The notes: generated by a model from the sequence alone, not told the origin. A DNA stretch of 8,350 bases from Rhodoferax sp. (GCA_017880985.1 JADGRK010000093.1:1-8350), one strand, 5' to 3'; positions 1 through 5,865 are shown, counted from the stretch's first letter. Numbers and translations: made by a program.

Positions 1-747
1 CGTGTGCAACTCGACAAAACGCGGCTGAGTGCGCACCTCGGCGACCTGGCGCGGACGCGGCAAGTCGATCACAAACTCCCCGATCGGACGCGTCGCCGGA
101 CCGGCCGACAGGACCACCACGCGGTCACTCAGCGAAACCGCTTCGTCCAGATCGTGTGTGATGAACAGCACCGCCTTTTTCTTCGCCGCCCAAAGCTCCA
201 GCACTTCGTCTTCCATCAACTGGCGGGTCTGGATATCGAGTGCGCTAAAGGGCTCGTCCATCAGGATGATGTCGGGGTCCAGCGCCAGCACCTGGGCCAG
301 TGCGGTGCGCTTGCGCATACCGCCCGAGAGCTGATGCGGATAACGCTCACCAAACTCGCCCAAACCGACCCGCTGCAACCACTCTTGCGCCTGGGCACGG
401 GCCCGGTCGTCGGGCACACCGCGGTACTGCAAACCGAGCATCACATTGGCCAGCGCACTGCGCCAGGGCATCAGGGCATCGGCCTGAAACATGTAACCGG
501 CGCGGGCGTTGATCCCCTGCAATGTCTGGCCAAACACCCGCACCTCCCCGCTCGACGGCGCCATCAGGCCGGCCCCGATATTGAGCAGGGTCGATTTGCC
601 ACAGCCGGTCGGCCCGACCACCGACACAAACTCACCGGCCCGGATGCGCAGCGTGCTATCGCTCACCGCCGTGTAGTGCTGCGCGGCAGCATCACGCGCC
701 TTGAAGATGCAGGAAATGTTGAGGAATTCGAGCGCGAACTCAGACAT
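1..747 (-). CDS. ABC transporter ATP-binding protein, nitrate/sulfonate/taurine type (C-terminus outside window)
   Basis: This is the cytoplasmic ATPase that should power uptake of the ligand bound by the neighbouring periplasmic protein. The frame is open from the ATG at 747 to the left edge (249 codons, no stop), so the C-terminus is missing. All ABC motifs are visible: Walker A GPTGCGKST at residues 45-53 (Lys51), a Q-loop glutamine at about 88 in FQADALMPW, signature LSGGM at 140-144, Walker B ILMDEP at 161-166, and the H-loop histidine at about 198 in THD. The FQ-LMPW and PFSALD wording is typical of the SsuB/TauB/NrtD group. The start lies 7 nt after the stop of the substrate-binding gene, so the two are probably co-transcribed and translationally linked; the Shine-Dalgarno is weak (AAGG about 12 nt upstream). 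The permease is not in the window. The substrate cannot be read from sequence, so no symbol is given. Confidence 0.93.
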   Translation of the reverse strand, partial: MSEFALEFLNISCIFKARDAAAQHYTAVSDSTLRIRAGEFVSVVGPTGCGKSTLLNIGAGLMAPSSGEVRVFGQTLQGINARAGYMFQADALMPWRSALANVMLGLQYRGVPDDRARAQAQEWLQRVGLGEFGERYPHQLSGGMRKRTALAQVLALDPDIILMDEPFSALDIQTRQLMEDEVLELWAAKKKAVLFITHDLDEAVSLSDRVVVLSAGPATRPIGEFVIDLPRPRQVAEVRTQPRFVELHT

Positions 748-754
748 GAAAAAG

Positions 755-1801
755 TCAGGCCTTAAAGCGGGCTTTGGCTCTCCGCGCAAACTCGTTGGTG
801 TAGGTTTTAGCCAGCTCTATTTTATCGACCTTGATGGCCGGATCAAAACTGGCCAAGACCTTGACCGCCGTGCGCGGGCCCTCATCAGGGATCATGCCGT
901 CAGTGGAAATCGCCTCGCGCACCTTGTTGAACGATGCCAGGTACAAGGCCCGATCACCGAGCAGGTAGGCCTCCGGCACGGTCTTGATGATGTCGCTCGG
1001 ACCGGCCGTCTGTAGCCATTTGAGACTGTGGACCATGGCATTGGTCAGGGCTTGCACGGTGTTGGGGTTTTTCTGCACAAATTCCAGCGGGGCGTACAGG
1101 CAACCGGCCGGCATCACGCCACCAAAAACCTCCAGCGTGCCTTTCATGGTGCGGGTGTCGGCAATGATGCGAATCTCGCCCTTTTGTTCCAGCATGGTCA
1201 TCACCGGGTCGGTATTGCTCATGGCGTCAATCTGGCCGGAACGAAACGCCGTCAGGGCGCCAGCGGCCGTGCCGACGCCGATAAAACTCACATCGCTGGC
1301 CTTGAGGCCGGCACGCGACAGGATCAGGTTAGCCACCATATTGGTCGAAGAGCCCGGTGCTGAAACACCAATCTTCTTGCCCTTGAGGTCCGCCACCGTC
1401 TTGTACTGGGGCATGGTTTTGGTCGATATACCCATTGAAATCTGGGGCGCGCGACCTTGCAGCACAAAGGCCTGGAATATCTGCCCCTTGGACTGCAAAT
1501 TGATGGTGTGCTCATAGGCCCCCGAGACGACGTCGGCCGAGCCCCCCACGACCGCCTGCAAAGCGCGCGAGCCGCCCGCAAAATCGCTGATTTCGACCTC
1601 CAGGCCTTCAGCCTTGAAATAACCAAGCTGCTCGGCGATCGTCAGCGGCAGGTAATAAAAAGCAGCTTTACCGCCGACGGCAATGGCAATTTTGGTCTTC
1701 TCAAGCCGCGACTGCGCCCATAGCGCGGGCGCCACGGCTGAAATAGCCGACAACGCCGCGAAAGACGCAAAAGTGCGGCGATCCAATTGAATGTTATGCA
1801 T
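755..1801 (-). CDS. ABC transporter periplasmic substrate-binding protein, NMT1/SsuA/TauA-like
   Basis: A 348 aa periplasmic binding protein that should deliver a small organic or oxyanion ligand to the transporter whose ATPase follows 7 nt later. The N-terminus has a twin-arginine-like motif (DRRTF, residues 7-11), a hydrophobic stretch and a likely signal cleavage after ALWA near residue 29, so export by Tat or Sec is expected. The mature part begins with a beta strand (KTKIAIAVGG), followed by GYFKAEGLEVEI and GGSRALQAVVGGSADVV, which are typical of the NMT1/THI5-like, SsuA and TauA families. DLKGKKIGVSAPGSST starts the second phosphate/sulfonate-site loop. I chose the ATG at 1801 because GGAGAGG sits 8 nt upstream; the frame continues 17 codons further without such a site. 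The nearest upstream gene is recR, 115 nt away with no clear terminator between, so this unit may have its own promoter or receive read-through. The ligand is unknown. Confidence 0.9.
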   Translation of the reverse strand: MHNIQLDRRTFASFAALSAISAVAPALWAQSRLEKTKIAIAVGGKAAFYYLPLTIAEQLGYFKAEGLEVEISDFAGGSRALQAVVGGSADVVSGAYEHTINLQSKGQIFQAFVLQGRAPQISMGISTKTMPQYKTVADLKGKKIGVSAPGSSTNMVANLILSRAGLKASDVSFIGVGTAAGALTAFRSGQIDAMSNTDPVMTMLEQKGEIRIIADTRTMKGTLEVFGGVMPAGCLYAPLEFVQKNPNTVQALTNAMVHSLKWLQTAGPSDIIKTVPEAYLLGDRALYLASFNKVREAISTDGMIPDEGPRTAVKVLASFDPAIKVDKIELAKTYTNEFARRAKARFKA

Positions 1802-1890
1802 GATGTTTTCCTCTCCAATAATCGGGCACCAGCTTAGCCCGCGCGCTGCCATCGCGCATCAGGAACTTCCCGAGCGGGTTTCTACCTAGA

Positions 1891-1915
1891 TTAGGGGACA
1901 GACCACGTTTTTTGA
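1891..1915 (-). repeat. Possible REP-like motif GTGGTCTGTCCCC after recR
   Basis: The minus strand just past the recR stop reads an A-run, then CGTGGTCTGTCCCCTAA. I recall the GTGGTCTGTCCCC core as a dispersed motif in proteobacterial genomes, sometimes near REP-associated transposases; this is memory, not a search. Only one copy occurs in the window, so repetition cannot be shown here. The adjoining T-run on the plus strand (1908-1913) has no stem beside it and is not a convincing terminator. Confidence 0.3.
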
Positions 1916-1916
1916 C

Positions 1917-2507
1917 TCAGCGCCTATCCACCAGCGCATGCGCGATGGTGCCCAGGTCCACGTACTCCAATTCACTGCCCACCGGCACGCCACGGGCCAG
2001 TCGCGTCAGGCGCAGGCCTTTGGCTTTGAGGCCTTCACTGATCACATGGGCGGTGGCTTCGCCTTCGGCGGTGAAGTTGGTGGCCAGAATCACTTCCTGC
2101 ACGATGCCATCACAGGCACGGTCGAACAGACCCTTGAGGCCAATGTCTTTGGGGCCGATGCCATCGAGCGGACTGATCTTGCCCATCAACACAAAGTACA
2201 AGCCCTTGTAAGCGCCAGTGCGCTCCAGCGCCGACTGGTCGGCGGGTGTTTCCACCACGCACAGCTGGCTGGCATCGCGCCGCGCGTCCAGGCAGGTGGC
2301 GCACACCAGGGCCTGCGTGAAGGTGTGGCAGCGCTCGCAATGGTGCACACTATCGGCCGCCACTTGCAGGGCGCGAGACAACGCCAGCGCGCCGGGACGG
2401 TCATGCTGCAGCAGATGAAATGCCATGCGCGAAGCCGACTTCACGCCCACGCCGGGCAAGCGGCGCAGCGCCTGGATCAGCGCGTCAAGTGAATTGACGT
2501 CAGACAT
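1917..2507 (-). CDS. recR: Recombination mediator protein RecR
   Basis: RecR (196 aa, usual length) works with RecO and RecF to load RecA on SSB-coated gapped DNA during recombinational repair. The family layout is complete: an N-terminal helix-hairpin-helix (RRLPGVGVKSASRMAFHLL, about 15-33), a four-cysteine zinc finger with Cys57, Cys60, Cys69 and Cys72 (CERC...CATC), then a Toprim domain starting near CVVETPAD (about 83) and including LMGKISPLDGIGP. The C-terminus carries RLARGVPVGSELEYVD, the conserved RecR ending. I chose the ATG at 2507; a TTG three codons upstream is possible but less likely, and neither has a strong Shine-Dalgarno. It is third in the dnaX-ybaB-recR cluster, 137 nt after ybaB, a longer gap than usual and one with inverted repeats. 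Confidence 0.97.
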   Translation of the reverse strand: MSDVNSLDALIQALRRLPGVGVKSASRMAFHLLQHDRPGALALSRALQVAADSVHHCERCHTFTQALVCATCLDARRDASQLCVVETPADQSALERTGAYKGLYFVLMGKISPLDGIGPKDIGLKGLFDRACDGIVQEVILATNFTAEGEATAHVISEGLKAKGLRLTRLARGVPVGSELEYVDLGTIAHALVDRR

Positions 2508-2532
2508 GTTTATCAACCATGGTGGGGGCGTA

Positions 2533-2633
2533 GCGAGCGTGCGTCAGGCTAGGCGCGGGTGGCGGGAAACCGGAATGGACTTCCTGTCCATGAGGATTGC
2601 CCGACGGGCCCCGCAACGACGCATCACGCTCGC
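2533..2633. repeat. Inverted repeats in the ybaB-recR spacer
   Basis: The 137 nt between ybaB and recR holds a 9 bp perfect inverted repeat, GCGAGCGTG at 2533-2541 and CACGCTCGC at 2625-2633. Inside it is a compact hairpin, ATGGAC-TTCCT-GTCCAT at 2575-2591. The two together would form a nested stem-loop in the mRNA. No T-run follows on the minus strand, so this is not an intrinsic terminator. It may affect mRNA processing or recR translation, or be a mobile-repeat remnant; the sequence does not decide. Confidence 0.5.
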
Positions 2634-2644
2634 GCAGTAGCCCT

Positions 2645-2977
2645 TCAGAATGGGAACTTCATGCCACCGGGCAGGCCCGGCATGCCGGCGGTGATCTTGC
2701 CCATTTTTTCGGTCGAGGTTTCCTCGGCCTTGCGCACCGCCGCGTTAAACGCCGCCGCCACCAGGTCTTCAAGCATGTCTTTGTCGTCGGTCAGCAAGCT
2801 CGGGTCGATGGTGACGCGCTTGACATCGTGCTTGCAGGTCATCAGGACCTTGACCAGACCGGCACCGGATTCACCAGTGACTTCGATGTTGCCCAGCTCG
2901 TCCTGGGCTTTCTTCATATTGTCCTGCATTGCCTGCGCCTGCTTCATCAGGCCGGCGAGTTGTCCTTTGTTGAACAT
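2645..2977 (-). CDS. ybaB: Nucleoid-associated protein, YbaB/EbfC family
   Basis: A 110 aa DNA-binding protein of the YbaB/EbfC family, which forms dimers with a tweezer-like shape and is found beside dnaX and recR in many bacteria. The sequence has the usual parts: an amphipathic N-terminal helix with LAGLMKQAQAMQDNMKKAQDEL (about 8-29), a central beta sheet (IEVTGESGAGLVKVLM, then HDVKRVTIDPSLL) and a C-terminal helix (DKDMLEDLVAAAFNAAVRKAEE). It ends in a Gly/Pro/Met-rich tail (GMPGLPGGMKFPF), standard for the family. The ATG at 2977 has AAGGAA 6 nt upstream. It lies 73 nt downstream of dnaX with no terminator in between, consistent with an operon. Its exact cellular role is not fixed in the literature I know. 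Confidence 0.96.
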   Translation of the reverse strand: MFNKGQLAGLMKQAQAMQDNMKKAQDELGNIEVTGESGAGLVKVLMTCKHDVKRVTIDPSLLTDDKDMLEDLVAAAFNAAVRKAEETSTEKMGKITAGMPGLPGGMKFPF

Positions 2978-3050
2978 GAGGGTTTCCTTGCTTGTGTTTT
3001 AGATTAAAAGCTCTGCGGGCAAGTCAATCAATGGGTAGAGTTTGACTCGA

Positions 3051-4916
3051 TCAGTCGGTTGATTTGTTTGCGCCCGGTTTAATGCTGCCGGGAACGATTT
3101 TCGCCCCAAAATCACGCATCATGGTTTGCACGAAGGAATCGTCAAAAATGATTTTTTCGGCTGCCAACTGGCGCTCCGCCGCTTGCGCCGCATTGCGCCG
3201 GGCCGGGCTGTCGGTGACACGGCCGATTTCGACCGCCAGCCGCACCTCGTAGCCTGCGCCCTGCAGCGCGGTCGCCAGGCGGTCGCGGCTGCCAGGCTGA
3301 TTGAGCGACTCGCGCTCAACCCGCAACAGCCACTGGTCGGTGTCGCGCGCCACCAACTGCGACTGTAGCGCCAACTCGCGCACCATGGCGTTGATGGCAT
3401 CGTTGGCGATCAGCGCCTGCACCGCGTGCTGCCAAAACGCGCCTTCTTCGGTCGGGACCAGCGCCGCCGCCGCGTGACCGGCTGCTGTTTCGGCACGCGA
3501 ATCGGCCTGTATCCGCACCGGAATTGCTACTATATTCGTAGCTTCCTGCACATATTCGACGGGGGCTAGAGGCCTATTTTCTCCATCAACCCGAGCCTGC
3601 GGCAGGGTCTGCGCGGCGCCGCTGACAACGTGAAGCTGCTGGCCCGGTGGCGCCACCGTGACCGATCGTGCTTCTATTTTTGTAGCTGCTGACGCATACT
3701 GGACGGTGGCTGCAGCCCTAGTCGGTGCCAACCTGGGTGGCGTTGCAGGCGGCGGCACCAGGGCCGGCGTGTCAATCAGAGTTTTTTTTTCGGCTGGTGG
3801 CTGATGGCCACCGTTCGGCTTGAACGCCAGCAAGCGCAGCAGCGCCATCGTCAATGCCGCATATTCATCGGGCGCCAGGCCGAGCTCAGCGCGACCGTGC
3901 AGGCAGATGCTGTAGAGCAATTGGGTCTCGTCGGCGGGCATCAGTGCAGCCAGCCGGGCCAGGTCGGCTGCATCCGGATCGGTGTCATCGGCAGCGGCGC
4001 TCGATGGCACGGCCTGCAATACCGCCATCCGCTGCAGCACCGCGCTCATCTCTTCCAGCGTCGAGGCAGCACTCAAACCATTCAGACGCAAGGCTTCCGA
4101 GGTTTCGACGACGGTTTTGCCATCGCCCTGGGCCAGCGCGTCAATTAGACGAAACACATAAGAGCGATCGACACTGCCCAGCATCAGGCGCACCGTGGCC
4201 TCATCGATCTGGCCGGCACCAAACGAAATGGCCTGGTCCGCCAGACTCAAGGCATCGCGCATGGAACCGCGCGCCGCCCGCGCCAGCAAGCGCAGCGACT
4301 GCCCGTCGGCGGTGACGTTTTCGATCTGCAGAACCTTGATCAGGTGCTCGCGAATGGTCTCGGGCGCCATCGGGCGCAGGTTGAACTGCAGGCAGCGCGA
4401 CAGCACGGTGACCGGCACTTTTTGCGGATCGGTGGTGGCGAGTACAAATTTCAAGTAATCAGGCGGCTCTTCCAGCGTTTTCAACATGGCGTTAAAAGCG
4501 TGGCCGGTGAGCATGTGGACTTCGTCGATCATGAACACCTTGAAGCGCCCCTGCACCGGCTTATAGACCGCCTGCTCCAGCAGCGCCTGCACCTCGTCCA
4601 CACCCCGGTTGGAGGCGGCGTCCAACTCGGTGTAATCGACAAAACGACCGGCGTCAATGTCGGTACAGGCCTGACAGACGCCACACGGCGTGGCGGTGAT
4701 GCCGCCCGATCCGTCCGGCCCCTGGCAATTGAGCGACTTGGCCAGAATGCGCGCCACCGTGGTCTTGCCGATACCGCGCGTGCCGGTGAACAGGTAAGCG
4801 TGATGCAGCCGCTGCGTGGTGAGTGCGTTGACGAGCGCTTTAACCACGTGGTCCTGCCCCACCATCTCGGTGAAGTTGCGGGGGCGGTACTTGCGGGCGA
4901 GCACGAGGTAGGACAT
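3051..4916 (-). CDS. dnaX: DNA polymerase III subunit tau (and probably gamma)
   Basis: DnaX is the ATPase motor of the clamp loader; the full-length tau form also tethers the polymerase cores and contacts DnaB. From the ATG at 4916 it is 621 aa, close to E. coli tau. Visible motifs are Walker A GTRGIGKTT at 45-53, zinc ligands Cys64, Cys78, Cys81 and Cys84, Walker B with MIDEVHML near 129-136, sensor 1 at LATTDP and the arginine-finger SRC at 173-175. Domain III ends before about residue 370. A Pro/Ala-rich linker follows, then a tau-specific C-terminal region from about 485 (EGAFWQHAVQALIAND). The start is chosen because MSYLVLARKYRPRNF is the standard family N-terminus; the frame stays open 47 codons upstream, but that DNA is the antisense of ffs. 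A9 at 3782-3790 lies at codons 376-379, where gamma would end. Two dispersed repeats sit in frame in the linker. Confidence 0.97.
   Translation of the reverse strand: MSYLVLARKYRPRNFTEMVGQDHVVKALVNALTTQRLHHAYLFTGTRGIGKTTVARILAKSLNCQGPDGSGGITATPCGVCQACTDIDAGRFVDYTELDAASNRGVDEVQALLEQAVYKPVQGRFKVFMIDEVHMLTGHAFNAMLKTLEEPPDYLKFVLATTDPQKVPVTVLSRCLQFNLRPMAPETIREHLIKVLQIENVTADGQSLRLLARAARGSMRDALSLADQAISFGAGQIDEATVRLMLGSVDRSYVFRLIDALAQGDGKTVVETSEALRLNGLSAASTLEEMSAVLQRMAVLQAVPSSAAADDTDPDAADLARLAALMPADETQLLYSICLHGRAELGLAPDEYAALTMALLRLLAFKPNGGHQPPAEKKTLIDTPALVPPPATPPRLAPTRAAATVQYASAATKIEARSVTVAPPGQQLHVVSGAAQTLPQARVDGENRPLAPVEYVQEATNIVAIPVRIQADSRAETAAGHAAAALVPTEEGAFWQHAVQALIANDAINAMVRELALQSQLVARDTDQWLLRVERESLNQPGSRDRLATALQGAGYEVRLAVEIGRVTDSPARRNAAQAAERQLAAEKIIFDDSFVQTMMRDFGAKIVPGSIKPGANKSTD
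3522..3580 (+). repeat. Dispersed Comamonadaceae-type repeat, copy 1, inside dnaX linker
   Basis: The plus strand shows a small hairpin (GCTACtatattcGTAGC at 3526-3542), then CATATTCGACGGGGGCTAGAGGCC and a T-rich end. I know this layout (GCTAC/GTAGC hairpin, about 25 nt, GGGGCTAGAGGCC) as an abundant short repeat in Comamonadaceae genomes; that is recollection, not a search. Here it is translated on the other strand as part of the DnaX linker (RPLAPVEYVQEATNIVAI, about residues 446-465). It resembles the copy 144 bp away. Confidence 0.65.
3668..3720 (+). repeat. Dispersed Comamonadaceae-type repeat, copy 2, inside dnaX linker
   Basis: A second, more diverged member of the same repeat: GCTTCtatttttGTAGC at 3670-3686, then CGCATACTGGACGGTGGCTGCAGCCC. 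It starts exactly 144 bp (48 codons) from copy 1, so both are read in the same dnaX frame. The peptides align as RAAATVQYASAATKIEA here against RPLAPVEYVQEATNIVA in copy 1. The imperfect hairpin arms suggest an older insertion or drift under coding constraint. Confidence 0.55.
3782..3790 (-). promoter_or_regulatory. A9 slippery run in dnaX, candidate tau/gamma frameshift or slippage site
   Basis: The dnaX mRNA reads GAA AAA AAA ACT here (Glu376-Lys-Lys-Thr), nine A in a row. One extra A, or a -1 ribosomal shift, gives Glu-Lys-Lys-Asn-Ser-Asp then TGA. One A fewer gives Glu-Lys-Lys-Leu then TGA. Either event yields a protein of about 380 aa containing domains I-III only, the size expected of gamma. 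E. coli makes gamma by a -1 shift on A6G and Thermus by slippage on an A9 run. A possible downstream stem (GGTGCC with GGCACC) is visible but not proven. Confidence 0.65.
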
Positions 4917-4935
4917 GGGTGCTGATTCTAAAGGG

Positions 4936-4964
4936 CTGCAAGTTTCGCCGGCTGCCCTTACAAT
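4936..4964 (+). promoter_or_regulatory. Probable sigma-70 promoter of ffs
   Basis: A good -10 hexamer TACAAT (4959-4964) stands 17 nt after CTGCAA (4936-4941), a poor -35 with three of six consensus bases. The predicted start is at about 4971-4972, exactly where the 5' strand of the SRP RNA closing helix begins. It lies in the dnaX 5' leader, so the two promoters may interfere. No dnaX promoter was recognised; it would have to lie in or beyond ffs. Confidence 0.6.
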
Positions 4965-4971
4965 CTCTCCC

Positions 4972-5065
4972 GACGGGCCTTCCCGCATGGTGAAGCGGCC
5001 AACCGGGTCAGGTGGGGAACCAAGCAGCCCTAACTGTGGAGCCAGTGCCGGGGTCAAGGCTCGTC
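4972..5065 (+). ncRNA. ffs: Signal recognition particle RNA, small bacterial type (4.5S RNA)
   Basis: This RNA binds Ffh and guides ribosomes making membrane proteins to FtsY at the inner membrane. It is about 94 nt, the size of the small bacterial SRP RNA. Domain IV is unmistakable: stem GGGU (5005-5008) with GCCC (5027-5030), symmetric loop CAGG (5009-5012) opposite AGCA (5023-5026), stem UGG/CCA, and a GGAA tetraloop (5016-5019). Compared with E. coli the UCC/GGA stem is UGG/CCA, a compensatory change. The ends pair over 10 bp (4972-4981 with 5056-5065), which sets the coordinates. It is divergent from dnaX; an SRP RNA beside the dnaX-ybaB-recR block is also known in Bacillus (scr). The last 33 nt are part of a sequence repeated at 6815, which suggests that the 3' end is an integration site. 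No classical T-run terminator follows. Confidence 0.93.
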
Positions 5066-5093
5066 AACCCTATTCCCGAAGCTGTTGGTTGAC
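5033..5093 (+). repeat. Putative attachment site copy A (ffs 3' end and 28 bp downstream)
   Basis: This 61 bp segment is repeated directly at 6815-6875, offset 1782 bp, with 53 of 61 positions identical. The ffs part and first bases after it (5033-5070) match at 36 of 38; the outer part matches at 17 of 23. It contains an inverted pair, GTCAAC (5063-5068) and GTTGAC (5088-5093), spaced identically in both copies, as expected of integrase core-binding sites flanking a crossover region. The pair could instead form a weak hairpin after ffs. Confidence 0.75.
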
Positions 5094-5131
5094 AAGGACT
5101 TACGTCTGCAGCCTTGGTCAAAAGACGATTT

Positions 5132-5154
5132 TGTAGCACCTGCCTGTAGCACCT
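5132..5154 (+). repeat. Tandem 10-mer TGTAGCACCT, possible integrase arm-type sites
   Basis: TGTAGCACCT occurs at 5132-5141 and 5145-5154, with a 13 bp period, between the attachment site and the integrase start codon. Short direct repeats in this position are typical arm-binding sites for tyrosine integrases. The function is inferred from position only. Confidence 0.4.
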
Positions 5155-5189
5155 TGGGTATCGCGTTGTTCAATCTACGCGGAATCGAG

Positions 5190-5528
5190 ATGGCTAAATT
5201 AACAGGTCTTTTTAGACGCGGAACGGAGAACCACCAGCAAAACCGCCCGTGACTGGTTAACGTGGGTCAAATCGATTTTGAAGTATGCCTGCCGTGGCCT
5301 TGGCTTGATTGACCGTAACCCTTGGGAAGGCATCGATATTGCTTTTAAGACCACCAACAAACGCAGACCCTGGGCTGACGATGAACGTAGAAAATGCTTC
5401 ACCAACGGTCTCTACAAAGCCTGCAGGCAGCCAACCGACAAGAAGGCAGGGGCTGACGCGGCCTACTGGATTCCCTTGCTGGGGCTGTACACCGGAGCGC
5501 GAGTGGGGGAATTGGCACAGCTACCCGT
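5190..5528 (+). pseudogene. Tyrosine recombinase (phage/ICE-type integrase) remnant
   Basis: An intact relative would catalyse integration at ffs. Two integrase pieces are visible. The N-terminus begins at the ATG at 5190 (MAKLTGLFRRG), a common start for this class, but that frame stops at 5250. From about 5221, in the next frame, comes the end of the core-binding domain (SKTARDWLTWVKSILKYA, LIDRNPWEGI) and the start of the catalytic domain (RRPWADDERRKCF, then YWIPLLGLYTGARVGELAQL, with the first catalytic arginine in GAR). Family resemblance stops near 5528; the HxxR box and tyrosine are absent. So an internal stretch of well over 100 residues and the whole C-terminal catalytic half are gone. 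It reads away from ffs, directly beside the attachment site, the usual layout for such elements. Inactive by any reading. Confidence 0.8.
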
Positions 5529-5532
5529 CTAC

Positions 5533-5576
5533 GCTGCCGTCATCATGACCAAAAGGGCTATATGCAGTACGGCAGC
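5533..5576. repeat. 8 bp inverted repeat just past the integrase break
   Basis: GCTGCCGT at 5533-5540 and ACGGCAGC at 5569-5576 are perfect inverted partners, 28 nt apart. They sit between the point where integrase similarity ends (about 5528) and a terminator for the opposite strand. They may mark a deletion junction or a small-element end. No transposase is present. Confidence 0.35.
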
Positions 5577-5634
5577 ACCAGACGAAAAAAACCCAGCGGG
5601 TCAGGCTGGGTTAAACCCTCGCGGGTTGCGCTCA
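5571..5634 (-). repeat. Terminator module, copy 1
   Basis: From the stop codon at 5634 down to 5571 the minus strand matches the segment from 6716 down to 6652 at about 49 of 65 aligned positions. It includes TGAGCGC, a small CCCG-AGGG hairpin, the ACCCAGCC terminator stem, the T-run and GTCTGG beyond it. The similarity outside the stem argues for common descent rather than two chance terminators. Confidence 0.55.
5585..5612 (-). terminator. Intrinsic terminator of the 77 aa gene
   Basis: On the minus strand an 8 bp perfect stem (AACCCAGC with GCTGGGTT, 7 nt loop) is followed by seven T. It starts about 20 nt past the stop codon at 5632. This is a textbook intrinsic terminator and supports the upstream small gene being expressed on this strand. 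Confidence 0.88.
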
Positions 5635-5865
5635 TGGAGTAGAAGCGTTGGGGGGTTGGCTCATAGCCTGGACGATTGCGGTTCCCGCCCGCACGCGGCG
5701 GTGATTCTTTACTTCCCGGTTGGCCTGCGCCAGCAGCTTCCCGACCTCGGCCTGCACTTGCTCCGCGGTGGCGTCCTTCGCGTCGAACAGGCGCATCAGG
5801 GCAACTGTAGTAGCGATGCAGGCACTAGCCAAGAATATGGCTACGATTATGGTGGTGAAGCTCAT
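5632..5865 (-). CDS. Small membrane-anchored protein of unknown function, 77 aa
   Basis: I do not recognise this protein. Residues 4-25 form one strong hydrophobic segment (TTIIVAIFLASACIATTVALM), so it is probably an N-terminally anchored inner-membrane protein. It is followed by a charged, helix-favouring region (FDAKDATAEQVQAEVGKLLAQANREVKNHRRVRAG, about 27-61) that could form a short coiled coil, and a polar tail. I chose the ATG at 5865 because GAGGA stands 7 nt upstream; an upstream ATG adds 19 polar residues that would bury the membrane segment. A strong terminator begins about 20 nt after its stop. It lies inside the putative ffs element, opposite in direction to the integrase remnant. 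The size and topology would suit a phage spanin or holin-like protein, an entry-exclusion protein or a stress peptide, but nothing specific supports any of these. Confidence 0.7.
   Translation of the reverse strand: MSFTTIIVAIFLASACIATTVALMRLFDAKDATAEQVQAEVGKLLAQANREVKNHRRVRAGTAIVQAMSQPPNASTP

Noticed and set aside
4..765. Long plus-strand frame opposite the ABC ATPase
   Set aside because: It is Arg/His/Gln-rich shadow sequence; the minus strand encodes all ABC motifs.
3782..3790. A T9 run read as a plus-strand terminator
   Set aside because: No stem precedes it on the plus strand and it lies inside dnaX; it is better explained as the A9 tract.
4917..5057. A 47-codon N-terminal extension of DnaX
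   Set aside because: This DNA is the antisense of ffs and its promoter; the conserved DnaX N-terminus starts at MSYLVLARKYRP (4916).
4915..5136. Plus-strand frame of about 73 codons across ffs, with peptide similarity to a frame at 6682-6915
   Set aside because: The similarity is just the translated 61 bp nucleotide repeat; the frame runs through a structural RNA and has no family signal.
5132..5154. CRISPR-like array
   Set aside because: Only two 10-mers with a 3 nt gap; no spacers of usable length and no cas genes.
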